Program-made: the position numbers and the translations under genes
The notes under the pieces: model-generated
Told to the model about the DNA's origin: nothing
Database searches by the model: none
Seen by the model: only the letters and a program-made list of their open reading frames with translations
Shown here: positions 35,084 through 44,220 of the stretch, one piece after another
How positions within the stretch are numbered: position 1 is the stretch's first letter
Layout: each line of letters begins with the position of its first letter
NCBI GenBank assembly: GCA_900110395.1
Contig: FODP01000001.1
Location: 186,001 to 250,000 of the forward strand
Length of the DNA: 64,000 bases
Direction of reading: 5' to 3'
From: Rhodospirillales bacterium URHD0017
Lineage (GTDB): Bacteria > Pseudomonadota > Alphaproteobacteria > Reyranellales > Reyranellaceae

Positions 35084-35959
35084 CTACGCCGCGCGGCGCT
35101 TCGGCAGGTTGGCCTCCATGTCCCACAGCACGGCGCCGACGCCGCACTTGAAGTCGCGGTGGACGGTGTAGCCGAAGCTCTTGCCGGGCCTGGAGCCGAT
35201 CGCGCCGAGCACGACCACCCACGACAGCAATTCGGAGGTGCCGCCGGAGCCTGCGGCCTCCATCTTCTCCAAGGTCAGCTCCTTCAGGAGCCTCGCATGG
35301 TCGCCGGAGGCGACAAGGTCGAGAAACCAGCGGTCGAACGCCTCGTCGATGAAATAGTAGCGCGCGCCGCCGGGCTCGTGGCTGAGGCCGCCGGAGCCGA
35401 GAAGCGCCACGCGCATGTCGGCCGGCAGGTCGTTGCGGATGAAGTCGCCCAGCGCCTCGCCGACGGCGTAGCAGCGATGCTGGTCGGGGATCGGTGGAAC
35501 GGTGCAGTTCTGCAGGACCGGCACCATCGGCAGCCCGAGCTCGGCAAGCCTGGTGAGCTGCACCGGCACCGAGATGTTGTCGTCGAACTTGAGGTTCTCG
35601 TTCTGGGCAAACATGCGGATGCCGCGCCGGGTCATGCCGTTGAACAGCGCGGCGGCGATCTCGGGCGAGCCTTTCACGGAGTAGTCCTCGCAGCCGATCC
35701 ACGGCTTGAACCATTCGAAGGGACCGCGATGCTCGGCCGCCATGCCGATCAGGAAGTCCGGATAGGCGCGGATGCGGCTGTTGGCGAGGTGATCGTTGGC
35801 GAACACGATCAGGACGTCGGCGTTGGCCGAGACCATGGCGCTCGCGAGATTGCGGTAGGTGGTGGCGACGATGTCCTTGACGTCGGCAGGCGCGGCTTCG
35901 AGCAAGCCGATCAGGCCAGGCGCATGCGGCGCGCCGGCGGCGAACACGATCTCTGCCAT
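35084..35959 (-). CDS. LigB-like class III extradiol ring-cleavage dioxygenase
   Basis: A 291-residue catalytic subunit. Class III dioxygenases hold Fe(II) with two His and one Glu; likely ligands are His12 (PHAPG), His57 (FANDHLAN) and the Glu in GGTSELLSWVV. The acid-base His is in GSGGLSHEPGG. It would open a catechol-like ring by meta-cleavage with O2. The LigA-like gene and the amidohydrolase follow, and a flavin monooxygenase precedes. Substrate identity (protocatechuate, gallate or another diol) cannot be read from sequence. Confidence 0.87.
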   Translation of the reverse strand: MAEIVFAAGAPHAPGLIGLLEAAPADVKDIVATTYRNLASAMVSANADVLIVFANDHLANSRIRAYPDFLIGMAAEHRGPFEWFKPWIGCEDYSVKGSPEIAAALFNGMTRRGIRMFAQNENLKFDDNISVPVQLTRLAELGLPMVPVLQNCTVPPIPDQHRCYAVGEALGDFIRNDLPADMRVALLGSGGLSHEPGGARYYFIDEAFDRWFLDLVASGDHARLLKELTLEKMEAAGSGGTSELLSWVVVLGAIGSRPGKSFGYTVHRDFKCGVGAVLWDMEANLPKRRAA

Positions 35960-36008
35960 TCCCGTTCTCCCGTAGCGGTTCGAAGGCTGGTCTGCCGATC
36001 CAGGAGTG

Positions 36009-37355
36009 TCAATCCGCCGCCCGGCGATCCCCGCTGTAGCGGCTTTTCACAGATCGCAGGCCGAGGTTTTGTCGCAGGGTGCTGCCTTCGTACTCGGTCC
36101 GGAACAGCCCGCGGCGCTGCAGTTCGGGAACGACCATCTCGACGAAGTCCATGCCGCCGCCGGGCAGGGTGGCCGGCGTGATGTTGAAGCCATCGCAGGC
36201 CGAGGCTTCGAACCACTCCTGCATGGTATCGGCGATGTCGGCGGGCGTGCCGATCCGCGCCGAGCCGGTGAGACCGGTACGCAGGTAGAGTTCGCGGATC
36301 GTGGGCTTTTCCCGCTTCATCCGCTCGACGAACTGGGCGCTCAGGCTGCGCAGCTCCTGAGGGCCCAGCGCGCCATCGGGCACCGGAGCGTCCAGCGGAT
36401 AGCCCGACAGGTCGCCGAACGCGCTGTAGAGGGCGCCGAGGCCGGCCAGCGGATCGAACAAGGCCTGCAGTTCGTCGTACTTCGCCTGCGCTTCGGCGCG
36501 CGTACGGCTGACCACCGGACAAAGCGCCGGCATGATCTTCAGGTCGTCGGGCTCACGGCCGTACTTCGCCATACGCCCCTTCACGTCGGCGTAGTAGGCG
36601 CGCGCGCCCTCGAGCGAGCCGCTGATCGCGTAGATGACCTCGGCGGTCGCCGCACCCAGCTCGCGGCCTTGTTCCGAGGCGCCGGCCTGCACGATCACCG
36701 GATGGCCCTGCGGCATGCCGGCGACATTCAGCGGACCGCGCACCTTGAAGAAGCGCCCCTGATGATCGAGCACATGCATCTTCGCTTCGTCGAAATAGCG
36801 GCCGCCCGCCTTGTCGAACACGAGGGCGCCGTCGTCCCAGCTGTCCCACAGTCCCTTGACCACCTCGACGAACTCGGCGGAGCGGGCGTAGCGCGTGTCG
36901 TAGTCGAGCGTCGTCTCCAGCCCGAAGTTCTGGGCTTCGAGCTCCGACCACGACGCCACCACGTTCCAGCCGGCGCGGCCCTTGCTGATGAGATCCAAGG
37001 TCGCGAACTTGCGCGCGAGATTGTAGGGCTCGTTGTAGGTGGTGGAGGCCGTCGTCACCAGACCGACATGCCTGGTGACCATGGCCAGGGCCGGCAGCAA
37101 GGTCATGGGCTCCAGCTCGACCATGTCGCGGCCGGTCCGGGCGAGCGAGCCCGGCGGCGTGTCGGCCTGGCGAATGCCGGCGCCGTCGGCGAAGAAGATC
37201 ATGTCGAGCTTGCCGCGCTCGGCGGTCTGGGCGCTGCGGACATAGTGCTCGACGTGCAAGGTGCCGTCGGCCGGCACGTCGGGATGGCGCCAGGCGGCCG
37301 GGTGATAGCCGTGGCCGCGTATCGACAGGCCGAGCCGCATCTTGCGTGACGTCAT
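36009..37355 (-). CDS. NtaA/SnaA/DszA-type FMN-dependent monooxygenase
   Basis: A 448-residue bacterial-luciferase-like enzyme that uses FMNH2 from a separate reductase. The family signature is YNEPYNLARKFATLDLISKG then RAGWNVVASW. Other segments are FFADGAG, GHPVIVQAGASEQGRELG and the C-terminal GGGMDFVEMVVPELQRRGLF. Known relatives oxidise nitrilotriacetate, EDTA, dibenzothiophene sulfone or pristinamycin. ATG 37355 has GGAGGAG upstream. It sits between the MetE-like and LigB-like genes; no flavin reductase gene is adjacent, so FMNH2 must come from elsewhere. Confidence 0.88.
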   Translation of the reverse strand: MTSRKMRLGLSIRGHGYHPAAWRHPDVPADGTLHVEHYVRSAQTAERGKLDMIFFADGAGIRQADTPPGSLARTGRDMVELEPMTLLPALAMVTRHVGLVTTASTTYNEPYNLARKFATLDLISKGRAGWNVVASWSELEAQNFGLETTLDYDTRYARSAEFVEVVKGLWDSWDDGALVFDKAGGRYFDEAKMHVLDHQGRFFKVRGPLNVAGMPQGHPVIVQAGASEQGRELGAATAEVIYAISGSLEGARAYYADVKGRMAKYGREPDDLKIMPALCPVVSRTRAEAQAKYDELQALFDPLAGLGALYSAFGDLSGYPLDAPVPDGALGPQELRSLSAQFVERMKREKPTIRELYLRTGLTGSARIGTPADIADTMQEWFEASACDGFNITPATLPGGGMDFVEMVVPELQRRGLFRTEYEGSTLRQNLGLRSVKSRYSGDRRAAD

Positions 37356-37372
37356 CACTGCGTCTCCTCCGC

Positions 37373-38539
37373 TCAGCGCCCCGCGAACCACAGCTTCGGA
37401 TCGGCCGCCCGCACCCGCGCTTCCGGTAGCCCGAGCTCGCGGCGGACAATGTTGGTGCCTTCGACCAGGGCCACGCACTTGTAGAAGGCGATGCGCCGCG
37501 ACAGGCCCTCGCGGCCGAAGCCGCAATCGGTGCTGATGACGAGCTGCTCCTTGGGGATGTATTCCAGCGCCTTGCGGATCAGCGCGGCCACGTGCTCGGC
37601 AGGCTCGACCACTGTGTTGCAATGGTTGACCACGCCGATGGCGATCTTCTTGTCGGTCTTGATGTGCTTGAAGAGAGGCAAGTCCTGCCCATCGGAGCTG
37701 GCACACTCGATGGTGAGGACATCGCAATTGAGGCGCAGCAGCCAGGGCAGGGCGCGTTCGTAGCTCGGCACCTTCCAGTGCACGCGCTGTTGATTGGGGT
37801 TGCCCCAACAGGTGTGCACCCAGATCTCGGCGTCGACGCCGGCGAGCTGGCGATTGAAGGCGTCGGTCTGGAATTCCAGGTCGGCCTCGGTCGTGTCGCC
37901 TTGCAGCGCGCGGCTGTGGTGCGGCGGTTCCTCGACCTGGATCAGCGGACAGCCGGCAGCGGCGAGGTCGCGGAACTCGGCGTTCATGATGTCGCAGAGA
38001 TCCATGATCATCGCCTTGTCGTCTTCATAGAACTCGTTCCACAACATCGACGCCAGGGCGGGGGCGCAGATGGCTCCGAACTTCAGCGGCCGGTCCGTCA
38101 GCCGTTGCGCCACCTTCCAGAGCTCGGTGTATTCCAGCGGGCCGCGCGTCAGCTTCTCGCGTACCACGCCGGGCTGATAGGCCTCCTGGACCTCCCACAG
38201 GATCTTGCCCGGCCGCAGGCCGTGGCGCGACATCCATCCGCGCGAGGTGTCGCGGTGGCCGCGAATGCCGTCGATCCGTTCGATCGGATAGAAGAACCAC
38301 GACTTGCCGCCCACGGTGAGATCGAAGCGGCTGTCGCCGTCCGTCACGATATCGAGGCCGGCCGCTTCCTGTTCGGCGATGATGCTGGCGACCGCGTCGA
38401 GATACTGTTCGCGGAACAGCGAATCGCCGAGCGCCGACTTGAACGATCGACCGTCGAGGCTGCGATCGAACCACAGGGGGCGCGGATAGGAGCCGGTGAC
38501 GGTCGTGGGCAGGATCATATCGCGCGTGACCGTGAGCAC
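37373..38539 (-). CDS. MetE C-terminal-like protein with full zinc-ligand set
   Basis: A 388-residue TIM barrel of the MetE catalytic-half family. All four expected zinc ligands appear: His and Cys in VHTCWGNPNQ, Glu in LTIECASSDG and Cys in STDCGFGREG. The start is GTG 38539, because AGGAGG lies five bases upstream; a TTG seven codons earlier has that ribosome site inside it. Being in a run of oxygenase and CoA genes, it may demethylate or transfer a methyl or thiol group from the substrate instead of making methionine (inference). Confidence 0.83.
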   Translation of the reverse strand: MLTVTRDMILPTTVTGSYPRPLWFDRSLDGRSFKSALGDSLFREQYLDAVASIIAEQEAAGLDIVTDGDSRFDLTVGGKSWFFYPIERIDGIRGHRDTSRGWMSRHGLRPGKILWEVQEAYQPGVVREKLTRGPLEYTELWKVAQRLTDRPLKFGAICAPALASMLWNEFYEDDKAMIMDLCDIMNAEFRDLAAAGCPLIQVEEPPHHSRALQGDTTEADLEFQTDAFNRQLAGVDAEIWVHTCWGNPNQQRVHWKVPSYERALPWLLRLNCDVLTIECASSDGQDLPLFKHIKTDKKIAIGVVNHCNTVVEPAEHVAALIRKALEYIPKEQLVISTDCGFGREGLSRRIAFYKCVALVEGTNIVRRELGLPEARVRAADPKLWFAGR

Positions 38540-38608
38540 GGGGACCTCCTGAGTGTGCAAGCGAATGATAACGCGGTCGTCGGCCCGACGAAATGCGTTC
38601 GTCCGGCC

Positions 38609-39064
38609 TTACGTCGGTGTCTTCCGCATCAGGGACGAGCGCTTGCAATGGGCCACCAGCTCGCCGTTCTGGTTGAAGGCGCGGTGGGCGAAGATGACGA
38701 TGCCCTCGCCGGGCCGCGACCTGCTCTCGCGCATCTCCAGCACTTCCGATTCGACCCGCACGGTGTCGCCATGGAACAGCGGCTTGGGAAAGCGCACCTC
38801 GTCCCAGCCGAGGTTGGCGACGGCGGTGCCCAGCACCGTGTCGCCGACCGAGATGCCCACCATCAGGGCCAAGGTGAAGCAGCTGTTGACCAGCCGCTGG
38901 CCGAACTCGGTCTCGTTGCGGCAGTACTCTTCGTCGAGATGCAGGTAGGAGGGGTTGTGCGTGACGGCGCTGAACCACACGTTGTCGGCCTCGGTGATGG
39001 TGCGGCGGATCGGGTGTCTGAACACCTGACCGACATGGAACTGGTCGTAGTACAGGCCGGGCAT
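38609..39064 (-). CDS. MaoC-family (R)-specific enoyl-CoA hydratase-like protein
   Basis: A 151-residue hot-dog fold protein. The hydratase-2 motif is visible as [17 protein letters not shown], with Asp and His five to ten residues apart, followed by HLDEEYC. It would hydrate an enoyl- or mesaconyl-like CoA thioester. It lies 12 bases after the acyl-CoA ligase gene in the same run, consistent with CoA-linked breakdown of the carbon skeleton. Confidence 0.87.
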   Translation of the reverse strand: MPGLYYDQFHVGQVFRHPIRRTITEADNVWFSAVTHNPSYLHLDEEYCRNETEFGQRLVNSCFTLALMVGISVGDTVLGTAVANLGWDEVRFPKPLFHGDTVRVESEVLEMRESRSRPGEGIVIFAHRAFNQNGELVAHCKRSSLMRKTPT

Positions 39065-39076
39065 GCGTTCCTCCCT

Positions 39077-40708
39077 CTATGACGTGCCGCGCGATGCCAA
39101 TTCCTGGGCCAATTCATCGCGCAGACCGGGCTTGTGTATCTTGCCGGTCGGTGTGCGCGGGAATTCGCCCGCCGCGCGAAAGGCGAGCCGTGTCGGCACC
39201 TTGTAGCTCGCCAGCCGCTCGCGGCAGAAGGCGGTGATCGCCGCGGCGTCGGGCCGGGCATCGGCGCGGATCTCGACGGCGGCGGCGACGATCTCGCCCT
39301 TCAGCCGATCCGGCACGCCGACGACATGGGCCTGCACGATGTCGGGATGCTGCAGCAGGACATGCTCGACCTCGAGCGGCGCGACATTGACGCCACCGGT
39401 CTTGATCATCTCCTTCAGCCGGCCGCGGAAGCGCACGCGGCCATCGGGCTCGATCGAGCCGAGATCGCCGGTGAGGAACCAGCCGTTGTCGAACGCCTGG
39501 GCATCGAGGTCGGGCGCGCGGAAGTAGCCGGGCGTGGTGTAGCCCAGCACCGCCAGCTCGCCGATCTCGCCCGATGGCAGCGGCGCCCGGGTCGCCGGAT
39601 CGACGGCGCGGATGGTCATGCCCGGCAGCGGCAGGCCTTGCGTGACGAGGCGCAGCGGCAGCGGGTCGTGCGCATCGGTGACGGCGCAATTGCCGTAGGT
39701 CTCGGTCGAGCCGTAGACGGTGCAGAGCTCGGCGGCGCCCAGCGCCTGGATGGTGAGCGTGATGTCCTCGGGCGGACCGATGGTGAGCCCGGTGCGCATG
39801 GCGCCCAGCCGGCGCCCGGGATGATCGGGATGCTCCAGCAAGGCGCGCGCCATGTTGGCCATGCCGTAGTACACGCTGCAGCGCTCGCGCTCGATCAAGG
39901 CCAGCGCCGCGCCCGGCTCGAACGCCTCCTGCAGCACCATGCAACCGCCATGGGTCATGATCGCGGGCATCGCATTGGCCGAACCGAACGACCAGAACAG
40001 CGGCACCGCCAGCCACAGCCGGTCCTCGGCCGTGAGATGCTGCCGCTCGCCGATGTCGAAGCCGTTGGCCAGCAACGGGCCGTGCGCCAGGGTCACGCCC
40101 TTGGGCGCGGCGGTGGAGCCCGAGGTGTAGAGGATGAAGCAGATGTCGTCCGGTGTGACGGCAGCCTGCGCCTTCGCCAGTGCATCGACGCCGGCGCCGC
40201 GCGCCAGGAACGCCGGCGTGCCGAAGGTGCCGGGTGAATCGCCATCCAGCACGATGACGCTCGCCAAGTCCGGCAGAGCCGCGCTTTGCAAGGCCCCGGG
40301 CGGGCAGCGCGCCAGCTCCGGGCAGAGCTCGCCGAGCGCCGGCAGGAAGCGGCGGTCGCGAAACCGGCTCAGCATGACCAGCGCCTTGGCGCTGGAATGC
40401 TCCAGCGCATAGGCGAGCTCGCGCGGGGTGCTGAAGGTGCTGATGGCCGCCACCGGTGCGCCGAGCTTGGCGGCGGCGCAAGCGGCCACCACCCATTCGC
40501 TGCGGTTCGAGCACAGCAGCGCCACGCGATCGCCGCGGCCAATGCCGAGAGCGAGCAGGGCGCGGGCGAAGCCGTCGGTCCGCGTCTTCAGCGCGGCGAA
40601 ATCGAGACGTTCGGAGCTGCTGACCAGGGCCGGCGCCTGCGGCGTCGCGGCCGCCAGCTCGTCCACAAGATCGCCGAGGGTGCGGCTCTGCGGCCTGCCC
40701 GTCGTCAT
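39077..40708 (-). CDS. acyl-CoA synthetase / AMP-dependent ligase
   Basis: A 543-residue ANL enzyme activating a carboxylate with ATP and CoA. Motifs in order: P-loop-like LYTSGSTAAPKGVTLAH, YGSTETYGN (A5), GWFLTGDLG (A7), GRLKEMIKTGGVNVAP (hinge, A8) and PTGKIHKP with the catalytic Lys (A10). ATG 40708 overlaps the enoyl-CoA hydratase stop as TGATG, so translation is probably coupled. The substrate could be an aryl or short-chain acid. Confidence 0.9.
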   Translation of the reverse strand: MTTGRPQSRTLGDLVDELAAATPQAPALVSSSERLDFAALKTRTDGFARALLALGIGRGDRVALLCSNRSEWVVAACAAAKLGAPVAAISTFSTPRELAYALEHSSAKALVMLSRFRDRRFLPALGELCPELARCPPGALQSAALPDLASVIVLDGDSPGTFGTPAFLARGAGVDALAKAQAAVTPDDICFILYTSGSTAAPKGVTLAHGPLLANGFDIGERQHLTAEDRLWLAVPLFWSFGSANAMPAIMTHGGCMVLQEAFEPGAALALIERERCSVYYGMANMARALLEHPDHPGRRLGAMRTGLTIGPPEDITLTIQALGAAELCTVYGSTETYGNCAVTDAHDPLPLRLVTQGLPLPGMTIRAVDPATRAPLPSGEIGELAVLGYTTPGYFRAPDLDAQAFDNGWFLTGDLGSIEPDGRVRFRGRLKEMIKTGGVNVAPLEVEHVLLQHPDIVQAHVVGVPDRLKGEIVAAAVEIRADARPDAAAITAFCRERLASYKVPTRLAFRAAGEFPRTPTGKIHKPGLRDELAQELASRGTS

Positions 40709-41463
40709 CAATACCGTGGCTGGCGCTTTTCGCGGAACGCGGCGATGCCCTCGGCGAAATCAGGACCGGCGCGCACGGCATTGCCCAGCTCCTGCTCGAG
40801 CGCCTCGCGGCCGAGCGCGTGGTCGGCAATGGTGCCACTGACCTGGAGCTTCACCGCCTGCACCGCCGAGGGGCTGTTGGCTGCGATCATCGCCGCCGTC
40901 TCCAGCGCCCAGTCCATCAGCTGCTCCGGCGGCAGCACGCGGTTGACCAGGCCCAGCGTCGCTGCCTGCCCGGCATCGATCAGGCGCGCCGTCAGCAGCA
41001 GGTCCATGGCATGGACGTGGCCGATCTGCTGCACCAGCTTGATGGCGGCGCCGCCGAACGGGTAGATCGACCACTTCACCTCGGTCAGGCCGAAGCGCGC
41101 CTTCGGCACTGCGGCGCGGATGTCGCTGGCCAGCAGCAGCTCGACGCCGCCGCCGATGCAGTCGCCGTTCACCGCGGCGACGATCGGCTTTCTGTAGGCG
41201 TCGGTCTTCAGCAGCGCGTGGCTGACCATGCGCGCCATCTCCGGGCCGGCCGACAGATCGCCGCTGACGTCGGCGCCGACTGAGAAGGCACGCTCGCCCG
41301 CGCCGGTGACGACGATGCAGCGGCTGTCGTCCTGCTCCAGCTCGTCCCACAGTCGGCCCAGCTCGGCCAGCATCGGCCGTGTCATGGCGTTCATCTTCGG
41401 CGGGTTGTCGATGGTGATCAGCGCGACGTGCCGGGCGGGCCGGCTCAGGTGGATTTGCGTCAT
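40708..41463 (-). CDS. enoyl-CoA hydratase/isomerase (crotonase family)
   Basis: A 251-residue crotonase. Oxyanion-hole segments are AFSVGADVSG and NGDCIGGGVELLLASDIR. The first catalytic Glu position is filled (FGLTEVKWSIYPFGG), while the second, usually in an Ala-Gly-Gly loop, reads FGGAAIKL without Glu, as in isomerases or hydrolases of the family. It overlaps the MDR gene upstream by 4 bases (ATGA) and the ligase downstream by 1 to 3 bases. Confidence 0.9.
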   Translation of the reverse strand: MTQIHLSRPARHVALITIDNPPKMNAMTRPMLAELGRLWDELEQDDSRCIVVTGAGERAFSVGADVSGDLSAGPEMARMVSHALLKTDAYRKPIVAAVNGDCIGGGVELLLASDIRAAVPKARFGLTEVKWSIYPFGGAAIKLVQQIGHVHAMDLLLTARLIDAGQAATLGLVNRVLPPEQLMDWALETAAMIAANSPSAVQAVKLQVSGTIADHALGREALEQELGNAVRAGPDFAEGIAAFREKRQPRY

Positions 41464-42440
41464 GCGGGCTCCAGCTCAACCACGATCTTGCCGTGCGCCT
41501 GGCGGTCGGTCAGCAGGCGGATCCCCTCGACTGCGCGTTCCAGCGGCAGGCGGTGGGTGATGCAGGGTTTCAGCTTGCCTTCGCCATGCCAGCGCAGCAG
41601 TTCCGCGACCGACTGCGCGAGCTTGTCCGGAGCGTGCCAGCGGAAATAGCGCAGCGACGAGCCCAGCGCGGAGCGATGCTTCACCAGCAGGCGATTGGCC
41701 GGGATCTGCGGCACGCCGCCGACGAAGCCGACCAGCAGGATGCGGCCGCCCCAGCCGAGCGACGACAGCGCCGCATCGAACAGGCTGCCGCCGACGGGAT
41801 CGAAGCAGACGTCGGCACCTTTGTCTCCGGTCAGCGCCATCACCCGCTCGGTCAGCTTCTCGCTCGAGTAGTTCACCGTGGCGTCGGCGCCGTGCGCGGT
41901 GGCCACGGCCAACTTCTCCGTCGTGCTGGCCGCGGCGATGACGCGGGCGCCCATGGCCTTGCCGATCTCCACCGCGGTCAGGCCGACGCCGCCCGCGGCG
42001 CCCAGCACCAGGAGCGTCTCGCCCGGTTCCAGCCGACCCTGCCAGCGCAGCGCCACATGGCTGGAAATGTAGGCGATCGGGAAGCCGCCGGCCTCGGCGA
42101 AGCTCAGGTCCCGGGGGATGACGTAGGTCTCCGCCGCCGGCGCCACGGCATACTCGGCCAGGCCGCCATAGGCCAGGATCGCCATCACCCGATCACCGGG
42201 CTGCAGCCCCCGCACGTCCGGCCCGCAGGCCTCGATCACGCCGGCGGTCTCCAGTCCCGGGCTGAACGGCAGCTCCGGCTTGGTCTGGTAGCGCCCGGCG
42301 ACCATGATGGCGTCGGCGTAGTTGACCGCCGTCGCCTTCACCCGGATCAGCACCTCGCCGCGACCGGGTCGCGGTACCGGTGCCTCGCCGACCTGCAATT
42401 GCTCGATGCCGCCCCATTGGCGGCAGATCAACGCGCGCAT
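41460..42440 (-). CDS. NADPH:quinone-oxidoreductase-like MDR protein
   Basis: A 326-residue zinc-free medium-chain reductase. Fold marks are AVNYADAIMVAGRYQ (substrate domain), PGLETAGVIEACG, LVLGAAGGVGLTAVEIGKA (NADPH Rossmann loop) and DVCFDPVGGSLFD. There are no structural zinc cysteines, as in QOR. Relatives reduce quinones, enones or enoyl-CoA. It is the first gene of the minus-strand run and overlaps the hydratase gene by 4 bases, so the promoter should lie in 42441-42599, shared with the divergent gene. Confidence 0.88.
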   Translation of the reverse strand: MRALICRQWGGIEQLQVGEAPVPRPGRGEVLIRVKATAVNYADAIMVAGRYQTKPELPFSPGLETAGVIEACGPDVRGLQPGDRVMAILAYGGLAEYAVAPAAETYVIPRDLSFAEAGGFPIAYISSHVALRWQGRLEPGETLLVLGAAGGVGLTAVEIGKAMGARVIAAASTTEKLAVATAHGADATVNYSSEKLTERVMALTGDKGADVCFDPVGGSLFDAALSSLGWGGRILLVGFVGGVPQIPANRLLVKHRSALGSSLRYFRWHAPDKLAQSVAELLRWHGEGKLKPCITHRLPLERAVEGIRLLTDRQAHGKIVVELEPA

Positions 42441-42599
42441 GCTAGCCGCTCCTCAGCTGGGCTCCTCAGCCGGCCCCGATGATGGCGGCCGGCAGCCAGC
42501 CAAGGCAAGGCGATCTCTGCGTCTGCGGAATTTCACCCATATCGGCGGTCCTGGCCCGGGATTCGCGGCTGTATGATCGCCGGCAACGGGGAGGCAAGC

Positions 42600-43337
42600 A
42601 TGGAAGATGTGCTGCTGGTCGAGACGCGCGGCGCCATACGGCTACTGACCTTGAACCGCCCGAAGAAGCTGAACGCGCTCAATAGCGATCTCATACAGGC
42701 GCTGACCGAGGCGTTGCTCGCCGTTCAGCACGACGACTCCGTTGCCGCCGTGGTCGTCACGGGTGCCGGTCGAGCCTTCTGCCCGGGGATGGACACGTCG
42801 TCGCCGCGTCTGCTGACGACGGAGAACCGCAGGCACCTGGTGCAGCATGCCGACAAAAGCATCGACCTGTTCAAGCTTTTGGCGCGCATCGACAAGCCGA
42901 TCATCGCGGCCGTGCACGGCTATGCCCTGGGCGCGGGCTGCAGCCTGGCCTTCGGCAGCGACCTCGTCGTCGCCGGCGAAAGTGCGCGCTTCGGCTTCCC
43001 CGAGCTGCGCGCCGGCCTGACCGCTTCCACGGTCACGGCGCATGCCGTGCACGTGATGGGCCGCAAGATCGCCTTCGAGCTGCTGATGTTGTGCGATAAC
43101 ATCACGCCGCAGCGGGCCTATGAGCTGGGTCTCGTGAATCGCGTGGTGCCGGACGACCAGCTCCTGCCGGCGGCCCTGGCGATGGCCGAGATCATCGCCA
43201 AATGGAACCAGGAATTCGTCGGCCAGACCAAGCGCACCTTCCATCGGGCGGCGGCGCTCGACATCGAGCAGGCGCTGGAGATGGCGCGCGATATTTCGGT
43301 CATGATGGCGCGCTTGCCTGCGGGTGAGGCTACTTGA
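42600..43337 (+). CDS. enoyl-CoA hydratase/isomerase (crotonase family)
   Basis: A 245-residue crotonase, diverged from the one at 40708. Oxyanion-hole segments are AFCPGMDTSS and HGYALGAGCSLAFGSDL. The FGFPELRAGLTASTVTAHAV segment keeps one Glu but lacks the second catalytic Glu. GGGGAGG lies 6 bases before ATG 42600; an in-frame ATG nine codons upstream lacks a ribosome site. It starts the plus-strand run that continues with GFA, cupin, VOC and a disulfide reductase-like gene. Confidence 0.88.
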   Translation: MEDVLLVETRGAIRLLTLNRPKKLNALNSDLIQALTEALLAVQHDDSVAAVVVTGAGRAFCPGMDTSSPRLLTTENRRHLVQHADKSIDLFKLLARIDKPIIAAVHGYALGAGCSLAFGSDLVVAGESARFGFPELRAGLTASTVTAHAVHVMGRKIAFELLMLCDNITPQRAYELGLVNRVVPDDQLLPAALAMAEIIAKWNQEFVGQTKRTFHRAAALDIEQALEMARDISVMMARLPAGEAT

Positions 43338-43347
43338 GGAGGCGGAC

Positions 43348-43800
43348 ATGCGGGAGACACGGGAAGGCGGATGCCATTGCGGTCGCGTGCGGTTTCGCGC
43401 CGAGGTCGATCTCGACCATATGTCCAACTGCAGCTGCTCGATCTGCACCAAGAAGGGCATGCTGCACCTCAGCATGGAGCTCAGCGCCTTCCAGCTGCTG
43501 CGCGGCAAGAGCGCGCTGAAATCCTACACCTTCGGCACCGGCGTCGCGCAGCATACCTTCTGCTCGCATTGCGGGATGCATCCGTTCTACATCCCTCGCT
43601 CGCAGCCGCACCGAATCATCGTCAATGCCCGCTGCCTGGATGATATCGACGGGCCCGGCCTGAAGCCCACCCGGTTCTTCGACGGCCGCCACTGGGAGGA
43701 GGCGCAACGCCGCCGGATCGCGGAGTCGGGCGACGTGCTGCCGGCCGATGCGCACGGTGCCAAGACCCTGCAGGCGATCCTCGACCAGGCGCCGGAGTAG
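43348..43800 (+). CDS. GFA/CENP-V-type zinc-binding protein
   Basis: A 150-residue protein with the GFA fold. Zinc ligands come from GGCHCGRVRF, NCSCSICTKKG and FCSHCGMHPFY. GFA enzymes speed the joining of formaldehyde and glutathione; most homologs are uncharacterised. GAGGAGG lies before ATG 43348. Formaldehyde handling would fit an island that demethylates aromatics, but this is inference. Confidence 0.88.
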   Translation: MRETREGGCHCGRVRFRAEVDLDHMSNCSCSICTKKGMLHLSMELSAFQLLRGKSALKSYTFGTGVAQHTFCSHCGMHPFYIPRSQPHRIIVNARCLDDIDGPGLKPTRFFDGRHWEEAQRRRIAESGDVLPADAHGAKTLQAILDQAPE

Positions 43801-43806
43801 GCGCGC

Positions 43807-44205
43807 ATGAGGACGGCTCGCGCGCTGGCGTTTGCGCTGTCGATCGCCGGGAGCAGCTTGGCGCTCGACGCGGCGCGGGCGCAGCAGCCGGGGGTCGCGC
43901 GGACCCCGCTGCAGCAGCACGATCTCGGCATCCCGGGCCGCGAGATGGTGCAGGTGCGCGTCGATCTCGCCCCAGGGGTGACGTTCCCGCCGCACAGCCA
44001 TCCCGGCGAAGAGATTGTCTATGTCATCGAAGGCGTGCTGGAGTACCGCGTCGAGGGCAAGCCGCCCGTCACGCTCAAGGCCGGCGACGTCTTGTTCATT
44101 CCGGCCGGTGTGGTGCACGGCGTGACGAATGTGGGCAGCGGCAACGCCGCCGAACTCGCCACCTACATCGTCGAGAAGGGAAGGCCGCTGGTCGTCCTGA
44201 AATAA
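43807..44205 (+). CDS. exported cupin-domain protein
   Basis: A 132-residue protein with a signal peptide (ALAFALSIAGSSLALDAARA, cleavage near ARAQ) and a single cupin. Motif 1 is FPPHSHPGEEIVYVIEG (two His, one Glu) and motif 2 is PAGVVHGVTN (His). The metal and substrate are unknown. It begins 6 bases after the GFA gene and ends 15 before the VOC gene, so it belongs to the same run. Confidence 0.87.
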   Translation: MRTARALAFALSIAGSSLALDAARAQQPGVARTPLQQHDLGIPGREMVQVRVDLAPGVTFPPHSHPGEEIVYVIEGVLEYRVEGKPPVTLKAGDVLFIPAGVVHGVTNVGSGNAAELATYIVEKGRPLVVLK

Positions 44206-44220
44206 CCCGAGGAGCCTGCC

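Noticed and set aside
34765-35959. Calling the pair ligA/ligB by name
   Set aside because: Fold and pairing fit, but the substrate pocket cannot be matched to protocatechuate from sequence alone.
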